Shown here: positions 1 through 10,749 of the stretch, piece by piece | How the letters are laid out: the number at the start of each line of letters is the position of its first letter | Numbering within the stretch: position 1 is the stretch's first letter | Source of the DNA: Mixophyes australis | Lineage: Eukaryota > Chordata > Amphibia > Anura > Limnodynastidae | DNA length: 64,000 nt | Assembly: GCA_036250195.1 (NCBI GenBank) | Contig: JAVHZZ010000001.1 | Span: forward strand, 394,564,283 to 394,628,282 | Direction: 5' to 3' | Position numbers and translations under genes: made by a program | The notes under the pieces: generated by a model | What the model was told of the DNA's origin: nothing | What the model saw: only the letters and a program-made list of their open reading frames with translations | The model's database searches: none

Positions 1-965
1 AAATTTGCAAAACCAATACAGCAGTATAAGTCCATTGGTACTGCAATATTACCAAGTTCACACATTCTGCAGTATCAGTCCAGTGGTGCTGTGTCCTGTG
101 CTCTGTCCTGCTGAGTTCCGTAGTGCTGCTGGGTCCTGTGCCGTGTCCTGTTCAGTCCAGTGGTGCTGTGTCCTGTGCTCTGTGCTTCTAAGGGCATAGT
201 TATTTCCCTATTATTCCCAAGTTTTTAAAAAATATAAAAAAAGTAAAAAAAAATAAAAAATTAAAAAAAAAAAAAATATATATAATAATTATAACCAAAT
301 TTGCAAAACCAATCCAGCAGTATAAGTCCATTGGTACTGCAATATTACAAAGTTCACACATTCTGCAGTATCAGTCCAGTGGTGCTGTGTCCTGTGCTCT
401 GTCCTGCTGAGTTCCGTAGTGCTGCTGGGTCCTGTGCCGTGTCCTGTTCAGTCCAGTGGTGCTGTGTCCTGTGCTCTGTGCTTCTAAGGGCATAGTTATT
501 TCCCCATTATTCCCAAGTTTTTAAAAAATAAAAAAAAAGTAAAAAAAAATAAAAAATTAAAAAAAAAAAAAAAATATATAATAATTATAACCAAATTTGC
601 AAAACCAATCCAGCAGTATAAGTCCATTGGTACTGCAATATTACAAAGTTCACACATTCTGCAGTATCAGTCCAGTGGTGCTGTGTCCTGTGCTCTGTCC
701 TGCTGAGTTCCGTAGTGCTGCTGGGTCCTGTGCCGTGTCCTGTTCAGTCCAGTGGTGCTGTGTCCTGTGCTCTGTGCTTCTAAGGGCATAGTTATTTCCC
801 CATTATTCCCAAGTTTTTAAAAAATAAAAAAAAAGTAAAAAAAAATAAAAAATTTAAAAAAAAAAATATATATAATAATTATTATAACCAAATTTGCAAA
901 ACCAATACAGCAGTATAAGTCCATTGGTACTGCAATATTACCAAGTTCACACATTCTGCAGTATC
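1..965. repeat. 296-bp tandem repeat, three copies plus a partial fourth
   Basis: Copies begin at 1, 297, 593 and 890, each opening with AAATTTGCAAAACCAAT. Each unit has a GC-rich half with repeated TCCAGTGGTGCTGTGTCCTG-type motifs and an A-rich linker of about 100 bases. Copies are almost identical by eye, with a few substitutions and linker length changes. The fourth copy stops at 965, 15 bases before the transposase ATG, so the array may be the promoter or 5' leader of that element. Each unit contains a 64-codon open frame, but it is Cys/Ser-rich, low in complexity and not supported as a gene. Confidence 0.95.
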
Positions 966-979
966 TTGTGCTACATATA

Positions 980-3568
980 ATGGAGACCAAAAATTTGGAG
1001 GATAAAGTAGGGAAAGATCAAGACCCACTTCCTCCTAATGCTGAAGCTGCTGCCACTAGTCATGACATAGACGATGAAATGCCATCAACGTCGTCTTCCA
1101 AGCCCGATGCCCAATCTCGTAGTACCGGGCATGTAAAATCCAAAAAGCCCAAGTTAAGAAAAAGTAGCAAAAAGAGAAATTTAAAATCATCTGAGGAGAA
1201 ACGTAAAGTTGCCAATATGCCATTTATGACACGGAGTGGCAAGGAACGGCTTAGGCCCTGGCCCGTGTTCATGACTAGTGGTTCAGCTTCACCCACGGAT
1301 CTTAGCCCTCCTCCTCCTCCCCCCCCCTACAAAAAATTGAAGAGAGTTATGCTGTCAGCAACAAAACAGCAAACAACTCTGCCTTCTAAAGAGAAATTAT
1401 CACAAATCCACAAGGCGAGTCCAAGGGTGTTGGTGGTTGTCAAGCCTGACCTTCCCATCACTGTACGGGAAGAGGTGGCTCGGGAGGAGGCTATTGATGA
1501 TGTAGCTGGCGCTGTGGAGGAACTTGATGATGAGGATGGTGATGTGGTTATTGTAAATGAGGCACCAGGGGGGGAAACAGCTGATGTCCATGGGATGAAA
1601 AAGCCCATCGTCATGCCTGGTCAGAAGACCAAAAAATGCACCTCTTCGGTCTGGAGTTATTTTTATCCAAATCCAGACAACCAATGTATGGCCATATGTA
1701 GCTTATGTAAAGCTCAAATAAGCAGGGGTAAGGATCTTGCCCACCTAGGAACATCCTCCCTTATACGTCACCTGAATAACCTTCATAGTTCAGTGGTTAG
1801 TTCAGGAACTGGGGCTAGGACCCTCATCGGTACAGGGACACCTAAATCCCGTGGTCCAGTTGGATACACACCAGCAACACCCTCCTCGTCAACTTCCTCC
1901 ACAATCTCCATCAGATTCAGTCCTGCAGCCCAAGTCAGCAGCCAGACTGAGTCCTCCTCAATACGGGATTCATCCGAGGAATCCTGCAGCGGTACGCCTA
2001 CTACTGCCACTGCTGCTGTTGCTGCTGTTAGTCGGTCATCTTCCCAGAGGGGAAGTCGTAAGACCGCTAAGTCTTTCACAAAACAATTGACCGTCCAACA
2101 GTCGTTTGCCATGACCACAAAATACGATAGTAGTCACCCTATTGCAAAGCGTATAACTGCGGCTGTAACTGCAATGTTGGTGTTAGACGTGCGCCCGGTG
2201 TCCGCCATCAGTGGAGTGGGATTTAGAGGGTTGATGGAGGTATTGTGTCCCCGGTACCAAATCCCGTCGAGATTCCACTTCACTAGGCAGGCGATACCAA
2301 AAATGTACAGAGAAGTACGATCAAGTGTCCTCAGTGCTCTAAAAAATGCGGTTGTACCCACTGTCCACTTAACCACGGACATGTGGACAAGTGGTTCTGG
2401 GCAAACGAAGGACTATATGACTGTGACAGCCCACTGGGTAGATGCATCCCCTTCCGCAGCAACAGCAACAGCTGCATCAGTAGCAGCAACTACAAAATGG
2501 CGGCTCGTGCAAAGGCAGGCAACATTGTGCATTACAGGCTTTAATAAGAGGCACAACGCTGACAACATATTAGAGAAAATGAGGGAAATTATCTCCCAGT
2601 GGCTTACCCCACTTAGACTCTCATGGGGATTTGTGGTGTCAGACAATGCCAGTAACATTGTGCGGGCATTAAATATGGGCAATTTCCAGCACGTCCCATG
2701 TTTTGCCCACACCATTAATTTGGTGGTGCAGCATTACCTCAAGAGTGACAGGGGTGTGCAGGAGATGCTTGCGGTGGCGCGCAAAATTGCTGGACACTTT
2801 CGGCATTCAGCCAGTGCCTACCGCAGACTAGAGGCACATCAAAAAAGCATGAACCTGCCCTGCCATCACCTCAAACAAGAGGTTGTGACGCGCTGGAACT
2901 CCACCCTCTATATGCTGCAGAGGATGGAGGAGCAGCAAAAGGCCATTCAGGCCTACACAGCCACCTACGACATAGGCAAAGGAGTGGGGATGCGCCTCAG
3001 TCAAGCGCAGTGGAGACTGATTTCCGTGTTGTGCAAGGTTCTGCAGCCATTTGAACTTGCCACACGAGAAGTCAGTTCCGACACTGCCAGCTTGAGTCAG
3101 GTCATTCCCCTGATCAGGCTGTTGCAGAAGCAGCTGGAGAAAGTGAGGGAGGAGCTGGTAAGCCATTGCGATTACACCAAGCATGTAGCTCTTGTGGATG
3201 TAGCCCTTCGTACGCTTTGCCAGGATCCGAGGGTGGTCACTCTTTTAAAGTCAGAGGAATACATTCTGGCCACCGTGCTCGATCCTCGGTTTAAAGCGTA
3301 TATTGTGTCTCTGTTTCCGGCGGACACAAGTCTACAGCGGTGCAAAGACCTGCTGGTCAGGAGATTGTCCTCTGAAGAGGACCGTGACATGCCAACAGCT
3401 CCACCCTCATTTTCTTCCACATCTATGGCTGCGAGGAAAAAGCTCAGTTTTCCCAAAAGAGGCGCTGGCGGGGATGCTGATAACATCTGGTCCGGACTGA
3501 AGGACCTGCCAACCATTGCAGACATGTCTACTGTCGCTGCATTGGATGCTGTCACAGCGATCAGGTGA
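980..3568 (+). CDS. hAT-superfamily transposase, ZBED-like, C-terminal exon missing
   Basis: The frame is open from 968, but the codon there is GTG. The first ATG is at 980, with A at -3 and G at +4, so I start there (about 862 residues). Residues 1-215 are low-complexity, with acidic and proline-rich stretches. A BED-type zinc finger lies around residues 220-270 (WSYFY, CSLC, then HLNNLH). The RNase H-like core follows: LTTDMWTS near 466 and VVSDNAS near 555 carry the expected catalytic Asp residues, then CFAHTINLVVQ near 575 and TRWNST near 640. hAT transposases cut DNA and leave 8-bp target duplications. The C-terminal hAT dimerisation domain is absent, and the frame stops two codons after a splice donor, so a second exon is expected. 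A domesticated ZBED-like host gene is possible, but the flanking array and repeats favour a transposon. Confidence 0.88.
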   Translation: METKNLEDKVGKDQDPLPPNAEAAATSHDIDDEMPSTSSSKPDAQSRSTGHVKSKKPKLRKSSKKRNLKSSEEKRKVANMPFMTRSGKERLRPWPVFMTSGSASPTDLSPPPPPPPYKKLKRVMLSATKQQTTLPSKEKLSQIHKASPRVLVVVKPDLPITVREEVAREEAIDDVAGAVEELDDEDGDVVIVNEAPGGETADVHGMKKPIVMPGQKTKKCTSSVWSYFYPNPDNQCMAICSLCKAQISRGKDLAHLGTSSLIRHLNNLHSSVVSSGTGARTLIGTGTPKSRGPVGYTPATPSSSTSSTISIRFSPAAQVSSQTESSSIRDSSEESCSGTPTTATAAVAAVSRSSSQRGSRKTAKSFTKQLTVQQSFAMTTKYDSSHPIAKRITAAVTAMLVLDVRPVSAISGVGFRGLMEVLCPRYQIPSRFHFTRQAIPKMYREVRSSVLSALKNAVVPTVHLTTDMWTSGSGQTKDYMTVTAHWVDASPSAATATAASVAATTKWRLVQRQATLCITGFNKRHNADNILEKMREIISQWLTPLRLSWGFVVSDNASNIVRALNMGNFQHVPCFAHTINLVVQHYLKSDRGVQEMLAVARKIAGHFRHSASAYRRLEAHQKSMNLPCHHLKQEVVTRWNSTLYMLQRMEEQQKAIQAYTATYDIGKGVGMRLSQAQWRLISVLCKVLQPFELATREVSSDTASLSQVIPLIRLLQKQLEKVREELVSHCDYTKHVALVDVALRTLCQDPRVVTLLKSEEYILATVLDPRFKAYIVSLFPADTSLQRCKDLLVRRLSSEEDRDMPTAPPSFSSTSMAARKKLSFPKRGAGGDADNIWSGLKDLPTIADMSTVAALDAVTAIR

Positions 3569-3570
3569 GT
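3562..3570 (+). promoter_or_regulatory. consensus 5' splice site at the end of the transposase frame
   Basis: CAG|GTGAGT matches the vertebrate donor consensus exactly. The exon would end at 3564 and the in-frame TGA at 3566-3568 lies inside the donor, so the stop is used only in unspliced RNA. I found no acceptor followed by a dimerisation-domain frame between 3571 and 5000. Confidence 0.7.
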
Positions 3571-3812
3571 ATTTTTTTTTTTTAATTTTTTTTTTGCTAC
3601 CCTGCTCCCCCCACCAATGAAGGGAGCCCTGAACCTGCCTGCCCGCAAACCCCCCCGCCGCCACCGCCGCCATTAAAAAAAATAAAAAAGAGGAAGAAAA
3701 AAAAAAGTCATCAGAGGTTATGCGCGCAGCGGCGGGGGCCCTCGGAGAGAGGGGGGCCCGGGGCACATGCCCCCTGTGCCCCCCCTTAATCCGGCTATAC
3801 CCCTTGCATTGT
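3571..3812 (+). other. putative intron start and hAT-like 3' terminal region
   Basis: A T-rich run is followed by a C-rich stretch, an A-rich stretch and a very G/C-rich segment. It ends in CCTTAATCCGGCTATA, which resembles the right ends of the non-autonomous hATs at 5836-7461 and 44448-47229. This may be the right end of the element that carried the transposase. The last bases differ from a clean CCCTG end and no target duplication could be paired, so this is tentative. Confidence 0.4.
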
Positions 3813-3888
3813 AACATGGTTTTGTTCAGGAGAAAACTTACTCCTTTTTTACCTTACTTTCCTTAATGAATCAGGCCCAGTAAATGTA
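3813..3888. repeat. half copy of the inverted-repeat family seen at 28.1 and 29.6 kb
   Basis: The stretch from ACATGGTTTTG through TTACTCCTTTTTTA to CCTTAATGAATCAGGCCC matches the right arm at 29565-29630 and, reversed, the left arm at 28149-28190. No second arm is visible here. 3889-4066 holds nothing recognisable. Confidence 0.6.
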
Positions 3889-4066
3889 AATGATGTCACT
3901 ACATGTCCATCTTTTAATGTAAGTGAATCGAATAAAAACTTATTTTTATAACTTTGATGCAACCATTTTGATACATAAACCTAGCTACCTACACATTAAG
4001 CTTTTTTTTAAAAAAAAGTGTGCCGACGCTGCACTAAAAAAAATAGGCTACAGCAGTGTAAGATAA

Positions 4067-4226
4067 GGGGGCAAATCTATCAAGCTGCAGCTTTGAAAAA
4101 GTGAAGATGTTTCCTATAGCAACCAATCAGATTCTAGCTATCATGTATTTAGTACATTCTACAAAATGAAAGCTAGAAGCTGATTGGTTGCTATAGACAA
4201 CATCTCCAATTTTTCAAATTTACCCC
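4067..4226. mobile_element. palindromic MITE, CCAAT-arm family, copy 1
   Basis: About 160 bases with long inverted arms: GCAACCAATCAGATTCTAGC on the left and GCTGATTGGTTGCTATAG on the right, around a short centre containing TTTAGTACATTCTACAAAATG. Ends are GGGGGCAAAT and ATTTACCCC. It encodes no protein. A target duplication is not clear here. Confidence 0.85.
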
Positions 4227-5148
4227 AAAATGTGCTTTATTTTTCAAGTGGCTTTTCCTAAAGTTCCATGAGTTTAAAATTCAAGATATCTGCAAATACA
4301 CTTAACATTCATCTTTTGTAGATTTAAAAAATGGTGCTCTGCAATTTTCCAACACAGCATACTGAATTTTTCATCCATTAACATGCAAATTTAACACTGA
4401 ATCATTGACTGCTCAAAGCATAACAAACACACATTTTGTTTTATGCTTTACATAATATTTTTGTGCTGATTTACACCATTCATGGAGATGTAAAAGAGTC
4501 CTTAAACTATACTTGCATGCAGTCCTCAAACACCTCTTCATGACTATAGTAAGACTATAGTAGTCATTGGAAGGAAATATAATTATAATACACAAAATTT
4601 AACATATAAGTACTAGCATGTGATTTAACTTTTCAGAATTGCCAATTTTTACAATTATGTTGAAGATCACAAACCAACAACGCTCCAGTACGCAGATGGA
4701 GTAACTTTCAGTATGACAGCTTGCACAATCCTCTGCACTACATACGGCACGTTATATGCAACTCTTGCCCATACACACCGGCACCAATTCAATCCAATGG
4801 AAATTCCCTGGGATATCAGTGTAATAAAGAAAAGTGCTCCATCTGCTCTCTGTCAAGAAAATGAAAAATAATGTTACTGTAAAATAATACAGTGATGTTA
4901 CTTTTACCCTCTTTAAACTTAACAATTAATAAGATACTTTAAAAGTAAAATCCACATGAAAAGTAAAATGACAGGAGAAAATAAGTAATTCTACCTACGT
5001 TCACTTTGTATCTTACTTTAAAGGAAATGTATTTCATTTGTTTAAATAATTGCTTATATGTATTGTATTTTAATGTAAATAAATGTTTTAGCATGTTATT
5101 ATTTTAAACATTTAACTGATACCATAGCTACAAACATTATGTACAAAC
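4227..5148. other. AT-rich non-coding DNA
   Basis: Nothing recognised: no long frame, no clear repeat and no motif on either strand. Confidence 0.5.
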
Positions 5149-5420
5149 AGGGCCAGATAATAATAATAGGCCTCTCCATAGAAATAGACGTAGGTCAGCC
5201 AGGAGTAAAAACAAAAATAGCTTTTTTTTCCGGTGAAGGCACCTGGCACGGGAAAGGGGGAAAGCTTGCCATGTATTGTGTGGCAGTCACAAGGGTGCTG
5301 TGTATTGTGTGGCAGTCACAAGGATGCTGTGTGGTCTGCTGCTGCTGTTGCACATCTACTTCAAAGTTGGATGTGCTGTGCATTCAGAGATGCTCTTCTG
5401 CATACCACCCATGGTAAATT
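5149..5420. repeat. possible hAT-related fragment with a short tandem repeat
   Basis: It opens with CAGGGCCAGATAATAATAATA, close to the CAGGGCCGGAT start of the hAT elements nearby. At 5274-5330 the motif ATTGTGTGGCAGTCACAAGG is repeated, and a similar string occurs inside the hAT at about 6750. No right end or target duplication was found. 5421-5827 holds nothing recognisable. Confidence 0.35.
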
Positions 5421-6169
5421 GAGTTACTGTCGTCTTCCTGTCTGCTGGAACCAAGCTGACCATTCTCTTCTGAAGTTACTCATTAACAAGGTGTTTCCAC
5501 CCAAAGAACTGCCGCTCACTGAATGTTTTTGGTTTTGGTTTTGAGCACCATTCTCTGTAAACTCTATAGACTGTTATGTGTAAAAATCCTAAGAGTTCAG
5601 CCGTTTCTGTGGTACTAAAACAACCCGTATGGCACCAACAATCATTCCACAGTAAAGTCACTTAGACTAAATGTCTTCTCTAGTCTTGTGTTTGGTCTGA
5701 ACAACAATTGCAATTTTTGACCATGTCTGCATGCTTCTATGCATTAAGTTTCTGCCACATGAATGGCTGATTAAATATTTGCATTAACTAGCAGGTGTTC
5801 TACTATACCTAAGTGGTAATATATACACATATACACAGGGCCGGATTTACCGCTAGGCAACCTAGGCACCTGCCTAGGGCCTAGCGGGTCTTGGGGGGCC
5901 CAGCAGGGGACACAGAAATAATTAAAAAAATAAATAAATAAATAAAAAAAATCGGCCCCTCCACCGACTCGCGGGGGTGCCGCGAGTCAGGTGGGGGGTG
6001 TGGTGCTCCACGATAAAATGCATTGGGGGTCAGTGGTTAGCAACAGGCAGCCAATCGCTAGGCTGCCTGTTGCTGTGCAGCAGACAGGAAGCAGGACGTC
6101 TTCACTTCCTGTCTGCTGATCTGAGGAGCAGAGGAGCGAACGCTGGCCAGCACTACTCAACTACAGGTA

Positions 6170-6418
6170 AGTGAGGGGGGGGAACCTGCCCTGCCCTGCA
6201 TATCTATAGGGAGGGGGGAACCTGCCCTGCATATCTATAGGGAGGGGGGGGGAACCTGCCCTGCATATCTATAGGGAGGGGGGGAACCTGCCCTGCATAT
6301 CTATAGGGAGGGGGGGGAACCTGCCCTGCATATCAATAGGGAGGGGGGGAACCTGCCCTGCATATCTATAGGGAGTGGGGGGAACCTGCCCTGCATATCT
6401 ATAGAGTGGGAGGGGGGG
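6170..6418. repeat. minisatellite inside the hAT, about seven 33-36-bp units
   Basis: The unit is GGAACCTGCCCTGCATATCT followed by ATAGGGAG and a G run of variable length. Copies differ mainly in the G run. Confidence 0.9.
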
Positions 6419-6534
6419 GCTGCCATGAAAATCTATAGGGAGGGAGAGAGGTTGATGTGTGTGAAGGAGGGCAGAGGAGGGGGGCTGATATATGTGACTG
6501 GGGGAGTTTTGATGTGACGGGGGGATAGCTACCG

Positions 6535-6715
6535 AGTGGAGGTAAGGAAAATAGCTGCAGGGGGGATGGATGCAGGGTGGGAGGTAAGGAAAATGGCTGT
6601 AGGGGGGATTAAAGAAAATGGCTGCAGCAGGGGTTAAGGAAAATGGCTGCAGCAGGGGTTAAGGAAAATGGCTGCGGGGGGGTGGTTAAGAAAAATGGCT
6701 GCAGGGGTTATTAAA
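6535..6715. repeat. minisatellite inside the hAT based on AAGGAAAATGGCTGCAG
   Basis: Six or seven imperfect units of roughly 25-30 bases, separated by G-rich spacers, in the same element as the previous minisatellite. Confidence 0.8.
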
Positions 6716-7194
6716 AAAATAGAGCAGCCTTGGAGGGCATAATCTCATGATTGTGTGGTGGTCACATGGATGCTCTCTGTGGTCTCAGCAATCACTAGAA
6801 TACTAAATATTAGTGAGATGGGGCTGGTAGAGGTTTGAATTTGATTGACCACAAATATTTAGATATTGCTTATATATGCCTGTACAATGGGGTACTTTTA
6901 GCTGGCCATAATGGGGTGTTTTGTTTTAACTAAAGGGCCTAATCATTCAGGGTTTGTTAACATTTTGCATTTTAATAAATTTTTGCTTTTTCAAAACAGG
7001 ACGCCAACTTTCCAGAAGCCAGCGAGAGGATAACAAAATTGAAAGAGAGAAGAGCAAGAACAGGTAAGAGACAATGGCACAATCTGTCTAAATTTAAATG
7101 CTGGAGAATACACCTGAACATTCATATTCAGGAGTGTTCCTATACACATATATATTTGGGGGGGCGCTGCAGCCGTATTAGCCTAGGGCTGCCA

Positions 7195-7410
7195 GAACCC
7201 TTAATCAGGCCCTGTGTGTGTGGCCACTGTCTGTGTGTATTGTGTGTGTGTGACCGTGTGTATTATGTGTGTGTGTGTGTGAGGGGCCACTGTGTGCGTG
7301 TATTATGTGTGTGTGAGGGGCCACTGCGTGCGTGTATTATGTGTGTGTGAGGAGCCATTGCGTGCGTGTATTATGTGTGTGCGAGGGGTCACTATGTGTG
7401 TGAAGGGGGG
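7195..7410. repeat. GT-rich minisatellite inside the hAT
   Basis: Units of about 37 bases combine GTGTGTGTGAGGGGCCACTG with CGTGCGTGTATTAT. It lies just inside the right end of the hAT. Confidence 0.85.
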
Positions 7411-7469
7411 GGCCCAAACCATATCTTGCCTAGGGCCCCATGAGGTGTAAATCCGGCTCTGCATATACA

Positions 7470-8300
7470 CTATATGAGCCAAAGTATTGGCCACACCTGT
7501 TAATTATTAAATTGATATTTTTCAATCAGACCCGTTGCCAGAGGTGTATAAAATCAAGCACCTAGCTATGTACTCTCTATTTGCAAACATTTGTGATACA
7601 ATATGAGTCGTTCTGAAAAGCTCAGTGACTTCAAGCATGGTACTGTGATAGGATAACACCTTTGCAATATGAGACCATTCATGTGGGGGGTTACTTCTCA
7701 GCCACTGACAATTTTGCCTAAGAACACAGCCATGAATAAAGGATGGTACCAAAAAATCCTCCAAGGGCAACTTCTCCTAACCATCCAAGAACAGTTTGGT
7801 GCCTTTTCCAGCATGATGGAGCACCTTTCCATAAAGCAAAAGTGATAACTAAGGGGCTCGGGGATCAACACATCAAATTTTTGGGTCCATGGCCAGGAAA
7901 CTCCCCAGACCTTAATCCCATTGAGAATTTGTGGTCAATCCTCAAGACGGGCGTGAACAAACAAGAAACCCACAAATTATGACAAACTCCAAGCCTTAAT
8001 TAGGCAAGAATGGGCGGCCATCAGTCAGTATGTGGCCCAGAAGTTGATTAACAGCATGCCAGGGGGAATTGCAGAGGTCTTCAAAAAGAAGGGTCAACAC
8101 TGCAAATATTGACTCTTTGCATAAACTTAATGTACTTGTCAATAATAAAAGCCATTGACACTTATGAAATGCTTGTAATTTTACTTCAGTATACCATAGT
8201 AACATCTGACAAAAAGGTCTAAAAACACTGAAGCAGCAAACTTTGTGAAAATCAATACTTGTATCATTCTCAAAACCTTTGTCCATGACTGTATATGAGC
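7470..8300 (+). mobile_element. chimeric Tc1/mariner-like relic
   Basis: The left part begins CTATATGAGCCAAAGTATTGG and includes a start-like frame reading MSRSEKLSDFKHGTVIG followed by a stop. The right part carries the transposase C-terminus and ends in TTTGTCCATGACTGTA. The two outer ends do not match each other as terminal inverted repeats, so the relic appears to join two Tc1-like families near 7672. The hAT at 5836-7461 sits directly against its left end. Confidence 0.75.
7743..7982 (+). pseudogene. Tc1-like transposase C-terminal fragment
   Basis: The frame contains FQHDGAPFHKAK, with the second catalytic Asp of the DDE/D triad, and SPDLNPIENLWSILK, with the final Glu. These are hallmark motifs of Tc1-like transposases. 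The first Asp and the HTH domain are missing, and the frame breaks near 7982, although related codons continue past it (RQEWAAISQ near 8000). It is non-functional. Confidence 0.85.
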
Positions 8301-9700
8301 TTTGACTACGCTAGAGTTATGTCCTGGGGCCTCTAAGTACCTGTGAGTGCAACAAGCTCTACGGGAAAGGTGGCTGCTATAGACGAAGACCTCTGTCACC
8401 TATTTTGGAAGCTCACGTCAGTAACCGCTAGCTATAACAATCGGGTTCTATCAGTATTTGTGCTGCTCCATACTGCCACAGCAGTACTGACCAACCACTG
8501 GAATTGAAACTTGCAAATTACTTTATGGTTCTCTATGCTATTCAGTGCTCTTTGCTTCCAAGCATAGTACTAACTGAACTTGGGTACTGCATGCTTCGTG
8601 TTCCATCACCCATACCTCCTACATCAGTATCTTATTAGTGCATCATAATTCCCAGTGGTAGAGGTACCTGGATTGGTACTCTCAGATAAGTCTATTATCT
8701 TTGCTTGTTGTTCCAACCTACACCTGTTATGTTATCACTGCTTGAAATTAAGACCTGGAAACTATCAGGTACAGACAATCATATCTACTTCCATTGGAAT
8801 GGGAGTTGCTACAGGTGAAGTTCTAGTCAAGATTTTTCTGAGAGCTTACCAAGAGTTTCATAACAAGTTGTAGCAGGCACACTTCAGAATGCCCTAAAGA
8901 GGACTTTGCATAGGAGATCCCCTCACAATCTGGAAGTTGACCATCACCTGGAAGTTCTAATCTAATTACAACCCAGATTACCTGTCGACCTAGATAATTA
9001 ACTTGGGCTGCCAACTAGCTATCTTAATGGTCACTCAGACATTGTTCGTACTGCGTACAATATTGCAGGTAATAGCAAGGGCAAAATGTACCTAATAACG
9101 TGAAATAACAAAACACTGGGACAAGGATTAAAATGTACATTAAACTGTGAGAAACAGGTGATAAATAAAAATCCCTCAGTCCAGTGGGACCCTGTTTCAT
9201 CACACTTATGTTGCCTTTTAGTTCAATATCAAAGTGTGTTCTACTTTTAAAACCCATTTTATTTGCAGACAGGTAAGATACTGTAACATAAATTGAGGTA
9301 AGAAATACAGTGTATTGGTAAAGCATGCCTTTTTTGTATAGCACCTTGTACTTCATGTGGTGGAATAAAGATAACATGTTATTTTCAATCAATTTTTATG
9401 ATGTTGGTAGAGAACTAAAAAAATTTCAGTACACTGCTGCTCAGTATGTTTCCTACTTTACATACCAATTGTTCCAGATTTGGTAATCCTCAAACCTCTG
9501 ACATGTCTGCTGATATTTTTCCCTTGCTTTATGCTTGTTTGAAACTCATACACAATTTATTTATTTTCAGATCCCTGCTCACAATAGGCAGAGTATAGTG
9601 GCAGAGATAATTTGGCATAGAGAATATTTTGGACAGTGAGGACCAAGACCAAGTAAGCATATGTAAACACCCAACATTCTCATCTGCCTTGTGAGTGGAC
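8301..9700. other. non-coding DNA
   Basis: No long frame, no recognised repeat and no RNA-like structure. The composition is ordinary and AT-rich. Confidence 0.5.
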
Positions 9701-9707
9701 GTTGTTC

Positions 9708-10013
9708 CTCTAGTTGAACAGCTGAAAAGAAGGAGCTCTCTGCAGATATAAATAGGGGAAAAAAACACACTTGTTTTTTCTTCTTGGTGTTATTATCATA
9801 ACAGACCTAAATTTGAAAAACTTTGGATTATCTGTAGAGGTTTCACCATGTGTCAATAAAAACAAATAGTATTAATCTAGCAGTATACTTTCTTCTACAG
9901 TTAATCTTAATATATTAATACCTCTAGTGATATATTTTCAGTAAAGGTAATCCTAATATGTCTCTCATAATAAATCTATTACAGTTATACTTACATATCT
10001 ATTTTAAAGACAC
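9708..10013. repeat. direct repeat A, copy 1
   Basis: From CTAGTTGAACAGCTGAA to AAAGACACCT this segment is almost identical to 11366-11672. Both edges of similarity are sharp. No coding potential. Confidence 0.9.
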
Positions 10014-10745
10014 CTAATTAGATATCTTATCATATATTCCAACAGATACATTATATCACCTCTATTTTGTCAGGAAAAACACTCCTGAACCCCTTTATCA
10101 GTCACAAACCGCACTCTGCGCACTTGTGACTTGGAAGCTTACTGTAAGGGAACACAGGATTGCAGCCCCAAATCTCACACTCACCTTTTTCTCTAAGGCT
10201 ACAGATTTCGCTGGTCCCTTTTCCCAACACAGACACACGCTTCACACCTCTCAGCAACTGCCACCAGCTACGTATAAGGCCCGTAGCAAACATATGACTT
10301 AATCACCCAATTGTGCACACTCGATGCCCTGGTAGCTAAACAGTTAACTCTTCACACACTGGTTTCTAAAGGGTTAATCTAGCCAAGCAATCTATCTCTT
10401 CTAAACAGGCAATGAATTTGTTTAGAGCAATAAGGACAGAACTATTAAATTTTAGATTTAATATACAAAAAGTACAATGCTTACAGAAAATAAAAAAAAC
10501 AGTTAGATAAAGATTTGACATACAAGTAAAAAAATTGCAAACAGTTATAAAAACAAATACAAAGCATCATTTACATATAATAATCTGTATGCCTGGGGCA
10601 GGCAGAAAAGATGGACAGTCCTTCAATTAGATTGATCCCCAAGAAGCTGACAGTTTGTCCCTTCAAAACATAGGTTTTTAAGCAAAATGAAACGGGATGG
10701 TCTTCACAGGTCAATGTTTAGTACTAATAGGGGGTTGTGGCCTGG
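10014..10745 (-). repeat. unclassified LTR-like or inserted sequence
   Basis: Absent at the matching position of the second duplication unit, so it is probably an insertion. It is C/A-rich with several ACACA stretches and reverse-strand AATAAA-like signals in an AT-rich tail. No protein motif or paired ends were found. Confidence 0.3.
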
Positions 10746-10749
10746 GACA

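Larger units (their letters stand above)
5836..7461. mobile_element. complete non-autonomous hAT element, 1626 bp
   Basis: The left end is CAGGGCCGGATTTAC and the right end is GTAAATCCGGCTCTG. The element is flanked by a perfect 8-bp duplication, CATATACA, at 5828-5835 and 7462-7469, which is diagnostic of hAT transposition. Near the left end are two perfect hairpins with 14-bp arms (6039-6052/6061-6074 and 6078-6091/6105-6118). The interior is mostly G-rich minisatellite and has no transposase, so a transposase supplied in trans is needed. It inserted beside the left end of a Tc1-like relic. Confidence 0.93.

Noticed and set aside
5..791. Three identical 64-codon Cys/Ser-rich frames
   Set aside because: They follow from the 296-bp tandem repeat, and their supposed starts are non-ATG codons.
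3172..3817. Reverse-strand frames of 136-158 residues overlapping the transposase end
   Set aside because: They are antisense shadows of the transposase and of low-complexity A/T-rich sequence.
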